Shown here: positions 8,967 to 16,812 of the stretch, piece after piece
Position numbering within the stretch: the stretch's first letter is position 1
How the letters are laid out: each line of letters starts with the position of its first letter
Assembly (NCBI RefSeq): GCF_016894385.1
Contig: NZ_CP069812.1
Location: 1,674,001 to 1,738,000, forward strand
Source of the DNA: Cupriavidus oxalaticus
GTDB taxonomy: Bacteria; Pseudomonadota; Gammaproteobacteria; Burkholderiales; Burkholderiaceae
Length of the DNA stretch: 64,000 nucleotides
Direction: 5' to 3'
Program-made: the position numbers and the translations under genes
The notes under the pieces: model-generated
Told to the model about the DNA's origin: nothing
Databases searched by the model: none
Seen by the model: only the letters and a program-made list of their open reading frames with translations

Positions 8967-10007
8967 TCAGGCCGTCTTTTCCATCGCTTCCCACATCCCG
9001 TTGATATAGACCGCGCCAAGTGCCCGGTCGTAGAGGCCGTATCCCGGCTTGCCCGTCTCGCCCCAGATCATGCGGCCATGGTCGGGGCGGAAATAGCCCT
9101 GGAAGCCGACGTCGTGGTACGCCTTGACGATCGCGGCGATATCCAGCGATCCGCAGCTCGACAGGTGAGCGGTTTCCTCGAAGTCGCCTTGCTGCGTGAT
9201 CTTGACGTTGCGGATATGGGCGAAGTGGATGCGGCCCATGCCGCCGAACTCGCGCACCAGCGCCTCGACGTTGTTCTGCGGGCCGGCGCCAAGCGAGCCC
9301 GAGCACAGCGTCAGGCCATTTGCCGGGGTGTCGACGATCCCGAGGATGCGCGCGAGGTCGTCGCGGTCCTTGACGATGCGCGGCAGTCCGAAGATGGGGC
9401 GCGGCGGATCGTCCGGATGAATGGCCATCTTGATGCCGCACTCCTGTGCCACGGGAATGATCGCGTGCAGGAAATGCTCCAGATGCTCCCAGAGCCTGGC
9501 TTCGTCGATGCCGCGGTATTCGGCCAGCAGCGCCTGCAGCTCGCCTGGCTGATAGCTGGAATCCCAGCCGGGCAGGGCGATGCCCTGGCTGACGTCGATC
9601 TGTTCGGCCTCCCGGGTGCTGAAGGCAAGGCAGGTCGAGCCGTCATCGAGTTTTTTCGCCAGTTCTGTACGCGTCCAGTCGAACACCGGCATGAAGTTGT
9701 AGCAGATGACTTCGATGCCCGCGGCGGCCAGGTTCCTGATGTTCTGCTGGTAATTGGCGATCAGCTGGTCGCGCGCCGGCTTTCCAAGCTTGATGTCCTC
9801 GTGGACCGGGACCGACTCGACCACCTTGAATTGCAAGCCCGCCGCCTCGATGGCGGACTTGAGTGCCAGGATCTTGTCCAGCGGCCATACCTCGCCAACG
9901 GGTTCGTCGTAGATGGCCGAGACGATATGGGTCATGCCCGGAATCTGCCGGATGTATTCGAGAGGAATCGGGTCGGACGTGCCAAACCAGCGAAACGACA
10001 TCTTCAT
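8967..10007 (-). CDS. uxuA: Mannonate dehydratase
   Basis: Converts D-mannonate to 2-keto-3-deoxygluconate in hexuronate catabolism (cytoplasm, divalent metal dependent). 346 residues beginning [21 protein letters not shown]. The family signature residues are visible: [10 protein letters not shown] (about 205-215), LCSGSLGAG (about 245-253), HIRNVK (about 272), and the C-terminal [12 protein letters not shown]. The start could be ATG 10007 or ATG 10001; GGAAG lies 12 nt before 10007. The first gene of a uxuA-bug unit, it is divergent from a GntR-type regulator with palindromic operators in between, the expected arrangement for UxuR/ExuR-like control. Confidence 0.92.
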   Translation of the reverse strand: MKMSFRWFGTSDPIPLEYIRQIPGMTHIVSAIYDEPVGEVWPLDKILALKSAIEAAGLQFKVVESVPVHEDIKLGKPARDQLIANYQQNIRNLAAAGIEVICYNFMPVFDWTRTELAKKLDDGSTCLAFSTREAEQIDVSQGIALPGWDSSYQPGELQALLAEYRGIDEARLWEHLEHFLHAIIPVAQECGIKMAIHPDDPPRPIFGLPRIVKDRDDLARILGIVDTPANGLTLCSGSLGAGPQNNVEALVREFGGMGRIHFAHIRNVKITQQGDFEETAHLSSCGSLDIAAIVKAYHDVGFQGYFRPDHGRMIWGETGKPGYGLYDRALGAVYINGMWEAMEKTA

Positions 10008-10113
10008 GGGTGGGGCTTCCTTGGGGCAACTCTGTTGAGGCAGCACGCGGCGGCAGCGGCGTTCGGTCCTGCCATCGGATGCGGCGCCTGGCATGGACCG
10101 GACGCCTCGCAGC

Positions 10114-10190
10114 ATTGGTGAACCAAATTGGCTAACGTGGTTCACCAATTATGAACCGGTTGCCCAATTTTGCCGTCATGGTTTACCATG
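10114..10190. promoter_or_regulatory. Cluster of three GntR/FadR-type operator palindromes
   Basis: Three TGGT-NN-ACCA dyads lie in the uxuA/GntR divergent spacer: TTGGT-GA-ACCAA (10115-10126), TGGT-TC-ACCA (10138-10147) and CATGGT-TT-ACCATG (10177-10190). The first two also form a perfect 12-bp inverted repeat with each other. The TGGTnnACCA core is the known consensus for FadR-subfamily GntR proteins such as UxuR and ExuR. They probably mediate autoregulation and control of uxuA. Confidence 0.8.
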
Positions 10191-10246
10191 GGGTGTATCA
10201 GGCGCTGCCTTGCCATGCGGCGTATTTGTGGCAGGTGGTCTAATCG

Positions 10247-11020
10247 GTGATGACTTGGGCAGCCGCCGCCTTTCCTACGATGCGAAATTCCACAAGCGAT
10301 CCTGCAACCCGTCCGATAGTTGAGAACCCGCCTGCTGCCACAGACAGGTCTTATCTGAGCCTGGCCAGCCAGGTGCATGCACTGATCGCCTCCGGAGAGT
10401 TCTCCGCCGGTATGCGGCTGCCGTCCGAGCGCACCCTGGCAGAGCGGTTCAGCGTCAGCCGTACCCTGGTGCGCGAAGCGATCATCGCGCTGGAGGTCCA
10501 GGGGCTGGTCGAAGTGCGCGGCGGCTCGGGGATCTACGTCTGTGCGGCGGCGCCCGCGCCCGGTCCCGAGCCGTTCGAACTGCCCTGGCGGCCGGGGCCG
10601 ATCGAATCGCTGCGCGCCAGGGCGTTGATCGAATCGGAAGTCGCCGGCCTGGCGGCCAGTGAGCGCAAGGACAGCGACCTTGACCGCATGTTCTCGGCCC
10701 TGAGCCTGATGCGCGAGCACATGGACGACAAGCAAGCCAACGAGGCGGCGGACCGCCAGTTCCACCTGTGCCTTGCCGAATCGACCGGCAACAGGGTCCT
10801 GCTGCATATGGTCACCGCACTGTGGGACAGCGGGCGCAGCGATCCCCTGTGGGGCAAGATCGAGGAACACTTCCATACCACCGGACTGCGGGAGGCCTCG
10901 CAGCAAGACCATCAACGGATCTTCGCGGCTGTAATGGCCCGCGACGCAACGGCGGCGCGGACGGCAATGCGCAACCATCTGGAGAGGGTCATCAGCGAGT
11001 TCACGCAGGCGTGGCGTTGA
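10247..11020 (+). CDS. GntR/FadR-family regulator (UxuR/ExuR-like)
   Basis: 257-residue regulator. The N-terminal GntR winged helix is at about residues 37-105 (LASQVHALIASGEFSAGMRL, PSERTLAERFSVSRTLVREA). The C-terminal all-helical FCD domain follows from about residue 120; its metal-ligand pattern is suggested by D in AADRQFH and by later His residues. The start is ambiguous: GTG 10247, ATG 10250 or ATG 10280 are in frame and none has a strong ribosome site. Its position divergent from uxuA and the operator palindromes suggest a hexuronate-responsive repressor. Confidence 0.88.
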   Translation: MMTWAAAAFPTMRNSTSDPATRPIVENPPAATDRSYLSLASQVHALIASGEFSAGMRLPSERTLAERFSVSRTLVREAIIALEVQGLVEVRGGSGIYVCAAAPAPGPEPFELPWRPGPIESLRARALIESEVAGLAASERKDSDLDRMFSALSLMREHMDDKQANEAADRQFHLCLAESTGNRVLLHMVTALWDSGRSDPLWGKIEEHFHTTGLREASQQDHQRIFAAVMARDATAARTAMRNHLERVISEFTQAWR

Positions 11021-11133
11021 AGGCTGGAAGTCCTCGCCTGGTCCATGTATTCCGCCTGACCGAACCTGGATGGGCCGGGACGCCTGCTTGAGTTTGGATT
11101 AAGCGGGCCATTGTTATCCGCCGAGGGAAAAGG

Positions 11134-12354
11134 CTAGCTCTCGCTGGTCCACCCGATCCGGTGCCGCTCCTGCGTCGCCTCGTGCCGCGCATCCTCTTCG
11201 CTGTGCAGGTAGCCGCTCGTCGTCGAGATCGACGCGTGCCCAAAATTGTCCCTGACGTACCGCAGGTCGAGCTGCTGGTCGCTCATGTGCGAGCCGGCGG
11301 TGTGGCGCAGCCAGTGCGCCGAGGCGCTGGCCAGCACGCCGGCCTGCGCCTCCCACTCGGGCCCGCGCGCCCGCAGGCGCTCGGCTGCCATGCCGAACAC
11401 TTCCTTCATGATCAGGTGCAGCGCGCCGCGTGACAGCGGCTTTTCGCGGCCGATGAGGGGCAGCACTAGCGGGCGCGTCTCACCGTGCTGCGGCGTCGGC
11501 GCGAGCCCATGGGCGCGCCGGTAGCGCGCCAGTTCGGCAATCAGCTCGTCGGTGGCCGGCACCAGCCGGGTCTTGTTGCCCTTGCCGGTGACCTCCAGCC
11601 ACCAGCGCTCGGCGCCCTGCGCATCGCGCCGGCAGAAAAACGCCCCCATGGCCGTGCCGGTGACTTCCGCCGCGCGCAACCCGCCCAGATAGAGCACGGT
11701 CAGCACCCACCGGCAGCGCGCCGCATGCAGGCGCTCGCGTGCGGTGTCGGTCGGCATGGCCGCCACCGTGTCCTTCACCGTCTCCCACAGCGCGTGGCTC
11801 AGGTAGCGCGTGATGCGTGCCTTCGCTGGCGCGCGGCGGCGGCGCGCCAGCGCGAGCGGGTTGCCGGCGAGGTAGCCCGCTTCGGTCAGCCAGGCGAACA
11901 GCGCGTTCAGGATCACCAGTGCCTGGCGCACGCTGCGAGGCGCCAGCGCTCCGGCAAACGGGCGCCAGTCCGGATGGCCGCGCGCGAGCTTCTTCCTGCT
12001 GCCCGCCAGCACCCAGCGTGCGGCCGGTTGCGGGTCGGCGAGGAAGCGCTCGTACGTGAGCAGATCCTCGTGCGTGAGCGACGACAGTGGCTTGCCCAGC
12101 TGCAGCACGGCCCACAGCAGCAGCCGCTCGGCTTCCCGCCGGTAGGTGGCCAGCGTCGCCGCGCTGTCGGCATAGCGCGCGAGCCAAGCGGCGACGGCGG
12201 CAAGGTCGTCGGCCGCGGCGATGCGGGTGGCACTGGCCGGGGCGCGGTTGCTGCCGGCCGCGCCAGACAGCGCCGGGGCCAGGCGCAGGCGCTCGAGCGG
12301 GGAGGGAAGCGGCGTGGCCAGACTATCTAAAGGTTTAATCGGGCGCAGTTCCAT
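11134..12354 (-). CDS. tnpS: Tyrosine recombinase TnpS (cointegrate resolvase)
   Basis: 406-residue tyrosine recombinase resolving cointegrates of Tn4651-type transposons together with TnpT. The SAM-like core-binding domain is at about residues 50-150 (LAAVAAWLARYADSAATLAT). Catalytic-domain landmarks are R in LYLGGLRAAEVTG (about 240), K in VTGKGNKTRLVP, HxxR in HWLRHTAGS (about 357), and the nucleophile Tyr in FGHASISTTSGYLHSE (about 385). ATG 12354 lies 48 nt from the presumed crossover core. It is divergent from tnpT, the diagnostic arrangement of this resolution module. A homologue is at 62671-63876. Confidence 0.88.
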   Translation of the reverse strand: MELRPIKPLDSLATPLPSPLERLRLAPALSGAAGSNRAPASATRIAAADDLAAVAAWLARYADSAATLATYRREAERLLLWAVLQLGKPLSSLTHEDLLTYERFLADPQPAARWVLAGSRKKLARGHPDWRPFAGALAPRSVRQALVILNALFAWLTEAGYLAGNPLALARRRRAPAKARITRYLSHALWETVKDTVAAMPTDTARERLHAARCRWVLTVLYLGGLRAAEVTGTAMGAFFCRRDAQGAERWWLEVTGKGNKTRLVPATDELIAELARYRRAHGLAPTPQHGETRPLVLPLIGREKPLSRGALHLIMKEVFGMAAERLRARGPEWEAQAGVLASASAHWLRHTAGSHMSDQQLDLRYVRDNFGHASISTTSGYLHSEEDARHEATQERHRIGWTSES

Positions 12355-12373
12355 GGTGTATCGATTGAATCAC

Positions 12374-12472
12374 ATGCTATTTGCGTCATTATAGCATTTG
12401 GCTAGACATAAGCGCAGTTATGTCTAAAGTATCGCTCGTCGAATTAGCTTCGTTACGTATTACGGTGTAATA
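12374..12472. other. Resolution site (rst-like) between tnpS and tnpT
   Basis: AT-rich spacer with three dyads. The core is a perfect 9-bp inverted repeat, TAGACATAA (12403-12411) and TTATGTCTA (12418-12426), around the 6-bp centre GCGCAG, the size and shape of a tyrosine-recombinase crossover site. A second dyad ATGCTAT/ATAGCAT (12374-12380, 12391-12397) flanks the tnpS side. A third, TATTAC/GTAATA (12458-12472), lies just before tnpT and may be a TnpT operator. Promoters for both divergent genes must also be here. Confidence 0.75.
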
Positions 12473-12503
12473 TTTATCATCACCTTTTCCGTTTTTTCTC
12501 CCG

Positions 12504-13682
12504 ATGCCCGCTGCCGACCTGGATTTGACCGACGCCGCGCTACAGGCCGACCTGGCCGAGTTGCGCGGCCGCTTTCCCGAAACCCGCGCGCTGTACCGCG
12601 AGGTCTGCGGCCTGCTGTTCTTCCGCTACGGCGTCACGCCCACCGCCAACAAGCTCTACAGCCTGGTGCGCAAGGGCAGCATGGGCACGCCCGCCGACGT
12701 GTTGCAGGCGTTCTGGCAGGAACTGCGCGGGCGCACGCGCGTGACCATCGACCATCCCGACTTGCCGGATGCGTTGAAGGAGATTGCGGCCGGGGCGGTC
12801 CAGACCATCTGGCAGGCGGCCAACGAGGCCGCCACCGGCGAGCTGGCCACGCTGCGCGCCGAGGCCCGCCATGCGGCCAGCGTCGCCGAGGCCGAGCGCG
12901 ACGCGGCCCGGGCCGAAACCACCGCCGCGAGGGAAGAGGTGGTGGCGGTCTCTGCGCAGCTGGCCGAGGCGCGCGACGCGCACGACGCCGTGCAGGCGGC
13001 GCTGGTGGCGGAGCGGCAGGCGCACGCGGCGACCCAGGCCCGGCTGGAGGCGGGGCGGGCGGAGCTGGACGCCGCTGGCCGGCAGCTGGCGGAACTGCGC
13101 ACCCAATTCTCGACCGAGCTGGAACGCGCCCGCGAGGCGGTGACCCTCGCGCAGGAACGGGCCGAAGCCAGCGAGCGCCGCGCCTTGCGCGAACTGGACG
13201 CGGAGCGCACCGCGCGCCAGCAGAGCGAGCGCACGGCTGAAGCGTTGCGCGGCGAGCTGGTGGCGGCGCGCAGCGAGGCGCGCGATGCGGCGGTGGCGCA
13301 GGCCGAAGTCCGCGCCCGGCTCGAAGCCCAGGCCGCGGCGCTCGCCGATCGGCTCGCCAGCGCCGAGCAGGCGCAGCGCAAAGCGGCGCACGACCTGGAC
13401 GCGGTGCAGGCGGAGCTGGGCGCGGCGCAGCGCCGCGCGGAGCGCGCCGAGGCCGAAGCAGCGCTGGCGCGCCAGCTGCTGGCAGAATTGCGGGTGGCGC
13501 CACCCGGGCGGAGCGAGGGTGGCGGCGGGCGGCGGCGCAAGGCCGGCGGCCCGGCGCCGACCGAGCAGGCGGCGCCAGGCGAAAAACGGGACGAACAGCA
13601 GAAAGACAAGCAGGACGCCGGCGTCCTGAATCCGGAAGGCGGCAGCGACAGCAGTGACGACAGCAATGACAGCAAAAACTGA
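12504..13682 (+). CDS. tnpT: TnpT-like resolution auxiliary protein, KfrA-type DNA-binding domain plus coiled coil
   Basis: 392 residues. The first about 110 form a KfrA_N-like DNA-binding domain (LRGRFPETRALYREVCGLLF, TPTANKLYSLVRKGSMGTPA). A long Ala/Glu/Arg-rich coiled coil follows (about 120-330), then a basic Gly/Arg patch and an acidic, Ser-rich tail. TnpT of Tn4651 binds the resolution site and helps TnpS strand exchange. The gene starts 32 nt beyond the last dyad of the site. Its 3' end overlaps the next ORF, implying translational coupling. The length exceeds the roughly 330 residues I recall for Tn4651 TnpT. Confidence 0.82.
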   Translation: MPAADLDLTDAALQADLAELRGRFPETRALYREVCGLLFFRYGVTPTANKLYSLVRKGSMGTPADVLQAFWQELRGRTRVTIDHPDLPDALKEIAAGAVQTIWQAANEAATGELATLRAEARHAASVAEAERDAARAETTAAREEVVAVSAQLAEARDAHDAVQAALVAERQAHAATQARLEAGRAELDAAGRQLAELRTQFSTELERAREAVTLAQERAEASERRALRELDAERTARQQSERTAEALRGELVAARSEARDAAVAQAEVRARLEAQAAALADRLASAEQAQRKAAHDLDAVQAELGAAQRRAERAEAEAALARQLLAELRVAPPGRSEGGGGRRRKAGGPAPTEQAAPGEKRDEQQKDKQDAGVLNPEGGSDSSDDSNDSKN

Positions 13683-13935
13683 GCGGGCGGCGGCGATCCG
13701 CTGGATCCAGAATGAGATGGCCGACTACGGGCTGACCATGGAGGAGCTGGCAGCGGCGGGGTGCTTCGATCCGCCGCCTCCTCCGCCCCCGCCGCCACCC
13801 GCACCCGCGCCACCGCCAGTGGTCTGCTACCGCAACGCCGCGGGGCAGAGTTGGGACGGTCAGGGCGACATGCCCGACTGGCTGCGGCGGGCGGTCAATG
13901 CGGGGCAGAGCGTGGAGTTTTACCGGGTTGGATAA
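13654..13935 (+). CDS. Mini H-NS-like protein with polyproline linker
   Basis: 93 residues (72-base smaller product if ATG 13666 is used; GTG 13654 also fits). It starts inside tnpT and overlaps it by 17-29 nt. A short helical N-part (IRWIQNEMADYGLTMEELA) resembles the segment just before the linker in beta-proteobacterial H-NS proteins. A linker with ten consecutive prolines follows, then an H-NS C-terminal domain (VCYRNAAGQSWDGQGDMPDW, ending VEFYRVG). The usual N-terminal oligomerisation helices are missing, and the minor-groove loop reads QGD instead of the common QGR/RGR. It may antagonise or modify host H-NS silencing, or regulate the transposon. Function is unproven. Confidence 0.75.
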   Translation: MTTAMTAKTERAAAIRWIQNEMADYGLTMEELAAAGCFDPPPPPPPPPPAPAPPPVVCYRNAAGQSWDGQGDMPDWLRRAVNAGQSVEFYRVG

Positions 13936-13978
13936 CGCCGCAGCCTATGCCACTTCAACAGCGGCGGTGAGCTATGCC

Positions 13979-14016
13979 CTTGTGATAGCGAATTGCCCGT
14001 ATCTTGGCATGCTCCC
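13979..14016 (-). repeat. Terminal inverted repeat (38 bp) of the tnpS/tnpT element
   Basis: Read inward on the minus strand it starts GGGAGCATGCCAAGATACGG and ends CTATCACAAG. It matches the repeat at 22391-22428 at 31 of 38 positions. Its outer edge coincides exactly with the point where arsC homology stops. The 38-bp length and GGG start are typical of the Tn3 superfamily. Confidence 0.85.
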
Positions 14017-14189
14017 AATGGCCTGTCGAACCGTAAGGCCGGCATCTCGGATCATCGGCTGCAGTGTTTGCCGATCCGGTGGCATGTTCAGATACTCGAT
14101 GACATTCGGCTCGATGCCCGCATTGCGAATCATGGCCAGCGTGTGCGGGACGTCCCGCATTCTGGGTTGTGATAGATGGTGACAGGCAT
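14017..14189 (-). pseudogene. arsC: Glutaredoxin-type arsC, 3' truncated by the transposon end and frameshifted
   Basis: N-terminal 58 residues or so of the glutaredoxin-coupled arsenate reductase. It begins MPVTIYHNPECGTSR, with the catalytic Cys in NPECGTSR. One base is then missing in CGCACACG (near 14146), after which the family sequence resumes in another frame (TLAMIRNAGIEPNVIEYLNM, then TVRQAI). It stops at 14017, where the transposon inverted repeat begins. It is the most downstream gene of the arsR operon. Non-functional on two counts. Confidence 0.88.
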
Positions 14190-14238
14190 TGTGCTTTCTC
14201 AATGAATCTTAGCCTCGCACTACTTTTCGGACGCCGCA

Positions 14239-14955
14239 TTAATCGTTGTGGGTCGCGTGCTGGCCAGACGCCTCGATGACGTTTGGATGTCCGGGCGCAT
14301 CTGGACGTGGCAGCAAGGCGGTATGAATCAGCAACCCGATACCCGCGCCGATCAGTTCCGCGAACATAAATCCGGGCACGCTTGTCGGTGCAATGCCTGC
14401 AAAGCTTTCACTGAACATCCGTCCGAAGGCGGCTGCCGGATTGGCAAACGACGTGGAGGCAGTAAACCAGTAGGCCGCGCCGATGTAGCTGGCTACCATT
14501 GCCGGGGCCCGCCCGTCCGGTGCGCGCAGGATGACCAGGATCAGCCCGGCCGTCGCCACCGCCTCCGCAATCCACTGGCCCGGCCCACTGCGGAGCTTGG
14601 ACGAAAACTGAAGGATGCTGACGTCGAACATGGCGTGTGCCAACCAGGCCCCCAATACCGCGCCGGTCAACTGGGCGAGGATGTACGGAACCAAGGCAGA
14701 TCTCCGCAACTCAGCCCGGAACGCCATCACGATGCTGACCGCCGGATTGAAGTGCGCACCGCTGACGGGGCCGAACACCTCGATAAGGACGTAAAGGCCA
14801 CCTACCGTGGCCAGCGTGTTGGCCAGCAGCGCAACGGCAACATTCCCGCCAGCCAGGCGCTCGGCCATGATGCCTGAGCCAATCACCACCGCAAGCAGCA
14901 GCGCCGTGCCGATGAGTTCCCCGGAGATCTGGCGTGGCAGATCAATCTTCGTCAT
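14239..14955 (-). CDS. aqpS: MIP-family channel (AqpS-like arsenite/methylarsenite channel)
   Basis: 238-residue aquaglyceroporin-type channel with six membrane segments. The two pore motifs are HFNPAVS (about residues 68-74) and FANPAAAFGRM (about 170-180), the latter with the Arg of the selectivity filter. In ars operons such channels pass As(OH)3 made by ArsC, replacing an arsenite pump; no arsB or ACR3 is visible here. It lies 3 nt after the preceding arsC in the arsR operon. Transport direction and substrate are inferred from context. Confidence 0.88.
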   Translation of the reverse strand: MTKIDLPRQISGELIGTALLLAVVIGSGIMAERLAGGNVAVALLANTLATVGGLYVLIEVFGPVSGAHFNPAVSIVMAFRAELRRSALVPYILAQLTGAVLGAWLAHAMFDVSILQFSSKLRSGPGQWIAEAVATAGLILVILRAPDGRAPAMVASYIGAAYWFTASTSFANPAAAFGRMFSESFAGIAPTSVPGFMFAELIGAGIGLLIHTALLPRPDAPGHPNVIEASGQHATHND

Positions 14956-14958
14956 AAA

Positions 14959-15453
14959 CTAGCTCCGCGCGAGATGCTGAAGCGTCTCTTCAAGCTCAGC
15001 ATTGCTCATATCGTCCAGCGGAAGGAGCAGGAGTTGCAGCATCCGGTACGCGATGGCTTGCCGGGTCAATTCAAATGCCTGGCGCTTCTTTTCGTCGCCG
15101 CCTTCCGTGTTGGATGGATCCGGGTAGCCCCAATGTACCTTCACAGGGCTACCGGGCCAGTACGGGCATTCCTCATCGGCCGCGTTATCGCAAACGGTAA
15201 TGACAACGCGCATTTGTGGGGCGTTCTCACCGATAAACTCATCCCAGCTCTTGCTGCGAAATTCGCTCACATCGACGCCGGCATTGCTGAGCGCTTCAAT
15301 GGCAAACGGGTTGACACGACCGCTGGGCGAGCTTCCGGCGCTATAGGCACGCACATCGCGGCCAAACTGCTTAGCCAGATGATTGAGCATGCCTTCACTC
15401 AGCACGCTTCGGGCAGAGTTGTGAGTACAGAGGATCAGTACGTTAGTAGTCAT
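14959..15453 (-). CDS. arsC: Thioredoxin-coupled arsenate reductase (LMW-PTP type), copy 2
   Basis: 164 residues. The phosphatase-like loop CTHNSARS is near the N-terminus (residues 9-16). Later features are RSKSWDEF (about 80) and the Cys pair region VCDNAADEECPYWPG (about 95-110), supplying the additional redox cysteines. It reduces As(V) to As(III) in the cytoplasm. ATG 15453 begins at the conserved MTTNVLILC; an upstream ATG at 15486 adds 11 unlikely residues. It is paralogous to the next upstream gene (15495-15989) and keeps all key residues. Confidence 0.93.
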   Translation of the reverse strand: MTTNVLILCTHNSARSVLSEGMLNHLAKQFGRDVRAYSAGSSPSGRVNPFAIEALSNAGVDVSEFRSKSWDEFIGENAPQMRVVITVCDNAADEECPYWPGSPVKVHWGYPDPSNTEGGDEKKRQAFELTRQAIAYRMLQLLLLPLDDMSNAELEETLQHLARS

Positions 15454-15494
15454 ATGGGTGCTGCGAAGCAATGTTTGGTATGGCAAAGAGCTTC

Positions 15495-15989
15495 TTAGCT
15501 CTTTCCGATGTCCTGGACCGCCTTCTTAAGCGCGACAGCGTCCAGCTTCTGAAGAGGTAGGGACAGGAACAGCTCAATGCGGCGCTTCAGCGTAATCGCC
15601 ACGTCATTGATGGCTTGCTGCTTCTGGGCGTCGGTACCTTCGCAAGCTGCCGGATCGGGCACGCCCCAGTGCGCCGTCATCGGCTGACCCGGCCACACGG
15701 GGCAGACTTCACCCGCTGCCTTGTCACATACCGTGAAGACGAAGTCGAGTTGAGGCGCACCGTCCTGCGAGAACTCGTCCCAGCTCTTGCTGCGGAAACC
15801 CGTGGTCTCCAGGCCATGGCGCGCGAGCGCCGCCAAGGCCAGCGTATTCACCACACCCGTTGGATGACTGCCCGCCGAATACGCACGGAAGCGTCCTTCG
15901 CCCAGATGGTTCATCAGCCCTTCCGCCAAAATCGAACGGGCCGAATTGCCGGTGCAGATGAACAGCACGTTGTAGATCTTTTCGCTCAT
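15495..15989 (-). CDS. arsC: Thioredoxin-coupled arsenate reductase (LMW-PTP type), copy 1
   Basis: 164 residues, same family as its downstream neighbour but clearly diverged. The catalytic loop is CTGNSARS (residues 11-18). FRSKSWDEF and VCDKAAGEVCPVWPG carry the other cysteines and the general-acid Asp region. It starts 9 nt after the stop of arsI in the same operon. Two LMW-type reductases plus a glutaredoxin-type arsC in one operon is redundant, and may reflect stacking of ars modules. Confidence 0.93.
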   Translation of the reverse strand: MSEKIYNVLFICTGNSARSILAEGLMNHLGEGRFRAYSAGSHPTGVVNTLALAALARHGLETTGFRSKSWDEFSQDGAPQLDFVFTVCDKAAGEVCPVWPGQPMTAHWGVPDPAACEGTDAQKQQAINDVAITLKRRIELFLSLPLQKLDAVALKKAVQDIGKS

Positions 15990-15998
15990 GGGGCACCC

Positions 15999-16480
15999 TT
16001 AGCAGCAGGACGACGTCGAGTTGACCGCAATGCCGACCGGCTTGCCCTTCGGAGCGCGACGGGCGCAGCACGCGGAGTCCGGCTTCGCGTCATCGATCTT
16101 TCGCGACTCGCCATACACCGGCACCCTGCCAAGGGTGTGGAAGTGCTCCCAGGCAATGCCCTGCGGGTCCGTCAGCCAGTACTTGTCGCTGCGTGCATCG
16201 CAGCAGGTGGTCTCGCCTTCGTCGAGCAGCGCCATGTCGGCCGCTTCGGCTCGCTGCTTCAACTCTGTCAGTTCGCCCGCTTCATCTGTCTGGAACCCGA
16301 GGTGGTCCACGCCGACGTCGGCTCCGCGCGCCGAAATGGCGAAGTTCACGCGAGGATCCTCCAGCATCCACTTTGCGTAGTCTTCTTTCACCACGGTCGG
16401 TTCGGCTGCGAAGAGTGTTGAGTAGAAACGAATGCTCGCAGACAGATCCGCGAGCTGACGTGAACATGGAAGCGTTTCAT
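15999..16480 (-). pseudogene. arsI: ArsI/CadI-type glyoxalase-fold protein with a single-base frameshift
   Basis: ArsI is a dioxygenase-fold C-As lyase that demethylates trivalent organoarsenicals. ATG 16480 overlaps the arsR stop (ATGA) and reads MKRFHVHVS, then loses frame near 16458. Family sequence resumes one base off: SASIRFYSTLFAAEP, VDHLGFQTDEAGEL, the vicinal Cys pair in TTCCDARSDKYW that binds MAs(III), and GIAWEHFHTLG. The tail ends in two more Cys pairs (SACCAR, SSCC). One added base would give an intact protein of about 160 residues, so a sequencing error is a live alternative. Confidence 0.8.
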
Positions 16481-16812
16481 GATTGGGTCTCGGAGGCAAC
16501 GGAGCAGTTGGACACAGGAGAGCACGGATTGCCGCCACAGCAGTTCTCCGTGAGGTAACCCAGCAATGCGTTCATGGTCTCGAAGCGAGCCATGTAAATG
16601 ATCGAGCGACCGTCCTGGCGGCTGGAAAGCAAGCCGGCGCGATGCAGTTCCTTCAGGTGGAACGATAGCGATGACGCCGGCATTTCCATCAATTCGGCGA
16701 TTCGACCGGCGGGAAGCCCTTCGGGCCCGGCCTCTACCAGCAGCCGAAAGACGGACAGACGTATCGAATGCGCGAGCGCGGCGAGCGCTTCGAGGGCGTG
16801 ATCTGTTTTCAT
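16477..16812 (-). CDS. arsR: ArsR-family arsenic-responsive repressor
   Basis: 111-residue winged-helix repressor, first gene of the ars operon. The DNA-recognition region MPASSLSFHLKELHRAGLL lies at about residues 44-62. There is no CxC in the recognition helix; instead a cluster NCCGGNPC (about 90-97) and a later Cys sit at the C-terminus, as in the ArsR subgroup that binds As(III) or MAs(III) through C-terminal cysteines. Its start codon is embedded in a perfect operator palindrome. It overlaps arsI by 4 nt. Confidence 0.93.
   Translation of the reverse strand: MKTDHALEALAALAHSIRLSVFRLLVEAGPEGLPAGRIAELMEMPASSLSFHLKELHRAGLLSSRQDGRSIIYMARFETMNALLGYLTENCCGGNPCSPVSNCSVASETQS

Larger units (their letters stand above)
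11134..14016. mobile_element. Resolution-system end of a Tn4651-type (Tn3-superfamily) transposon
   Basis: The segment holds tnpS, a resolution site, tnpT, a small H-NS-like gene and a 38-bp terminal inverted repeat whose outer edge is 14016. No transposase is present here, so it is a partial element or the far end of a larger one. The left limit is unclear: no inverted repeat is seen between the GntR gene (ends 11020) and tnpS. The matching inverted repeat with tnpA-tnpC is at 22391 but opens in the opposite direction. Confidence 0.7.

Noticed and set aside
12540..13813. Several long minus-strand frames opposite tnpT
   Set aside because: Shadows of the repetitive Ala/Glu/Arg coiled-coil coding sequence; no recognisable domain.
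13771..13815. C-rich tract resembling a microsatellite or R-loop site
   Set aside because: It is the coding sequence for the Pro/Ala linker of the H-NS-like protein and needs no separate explanation.
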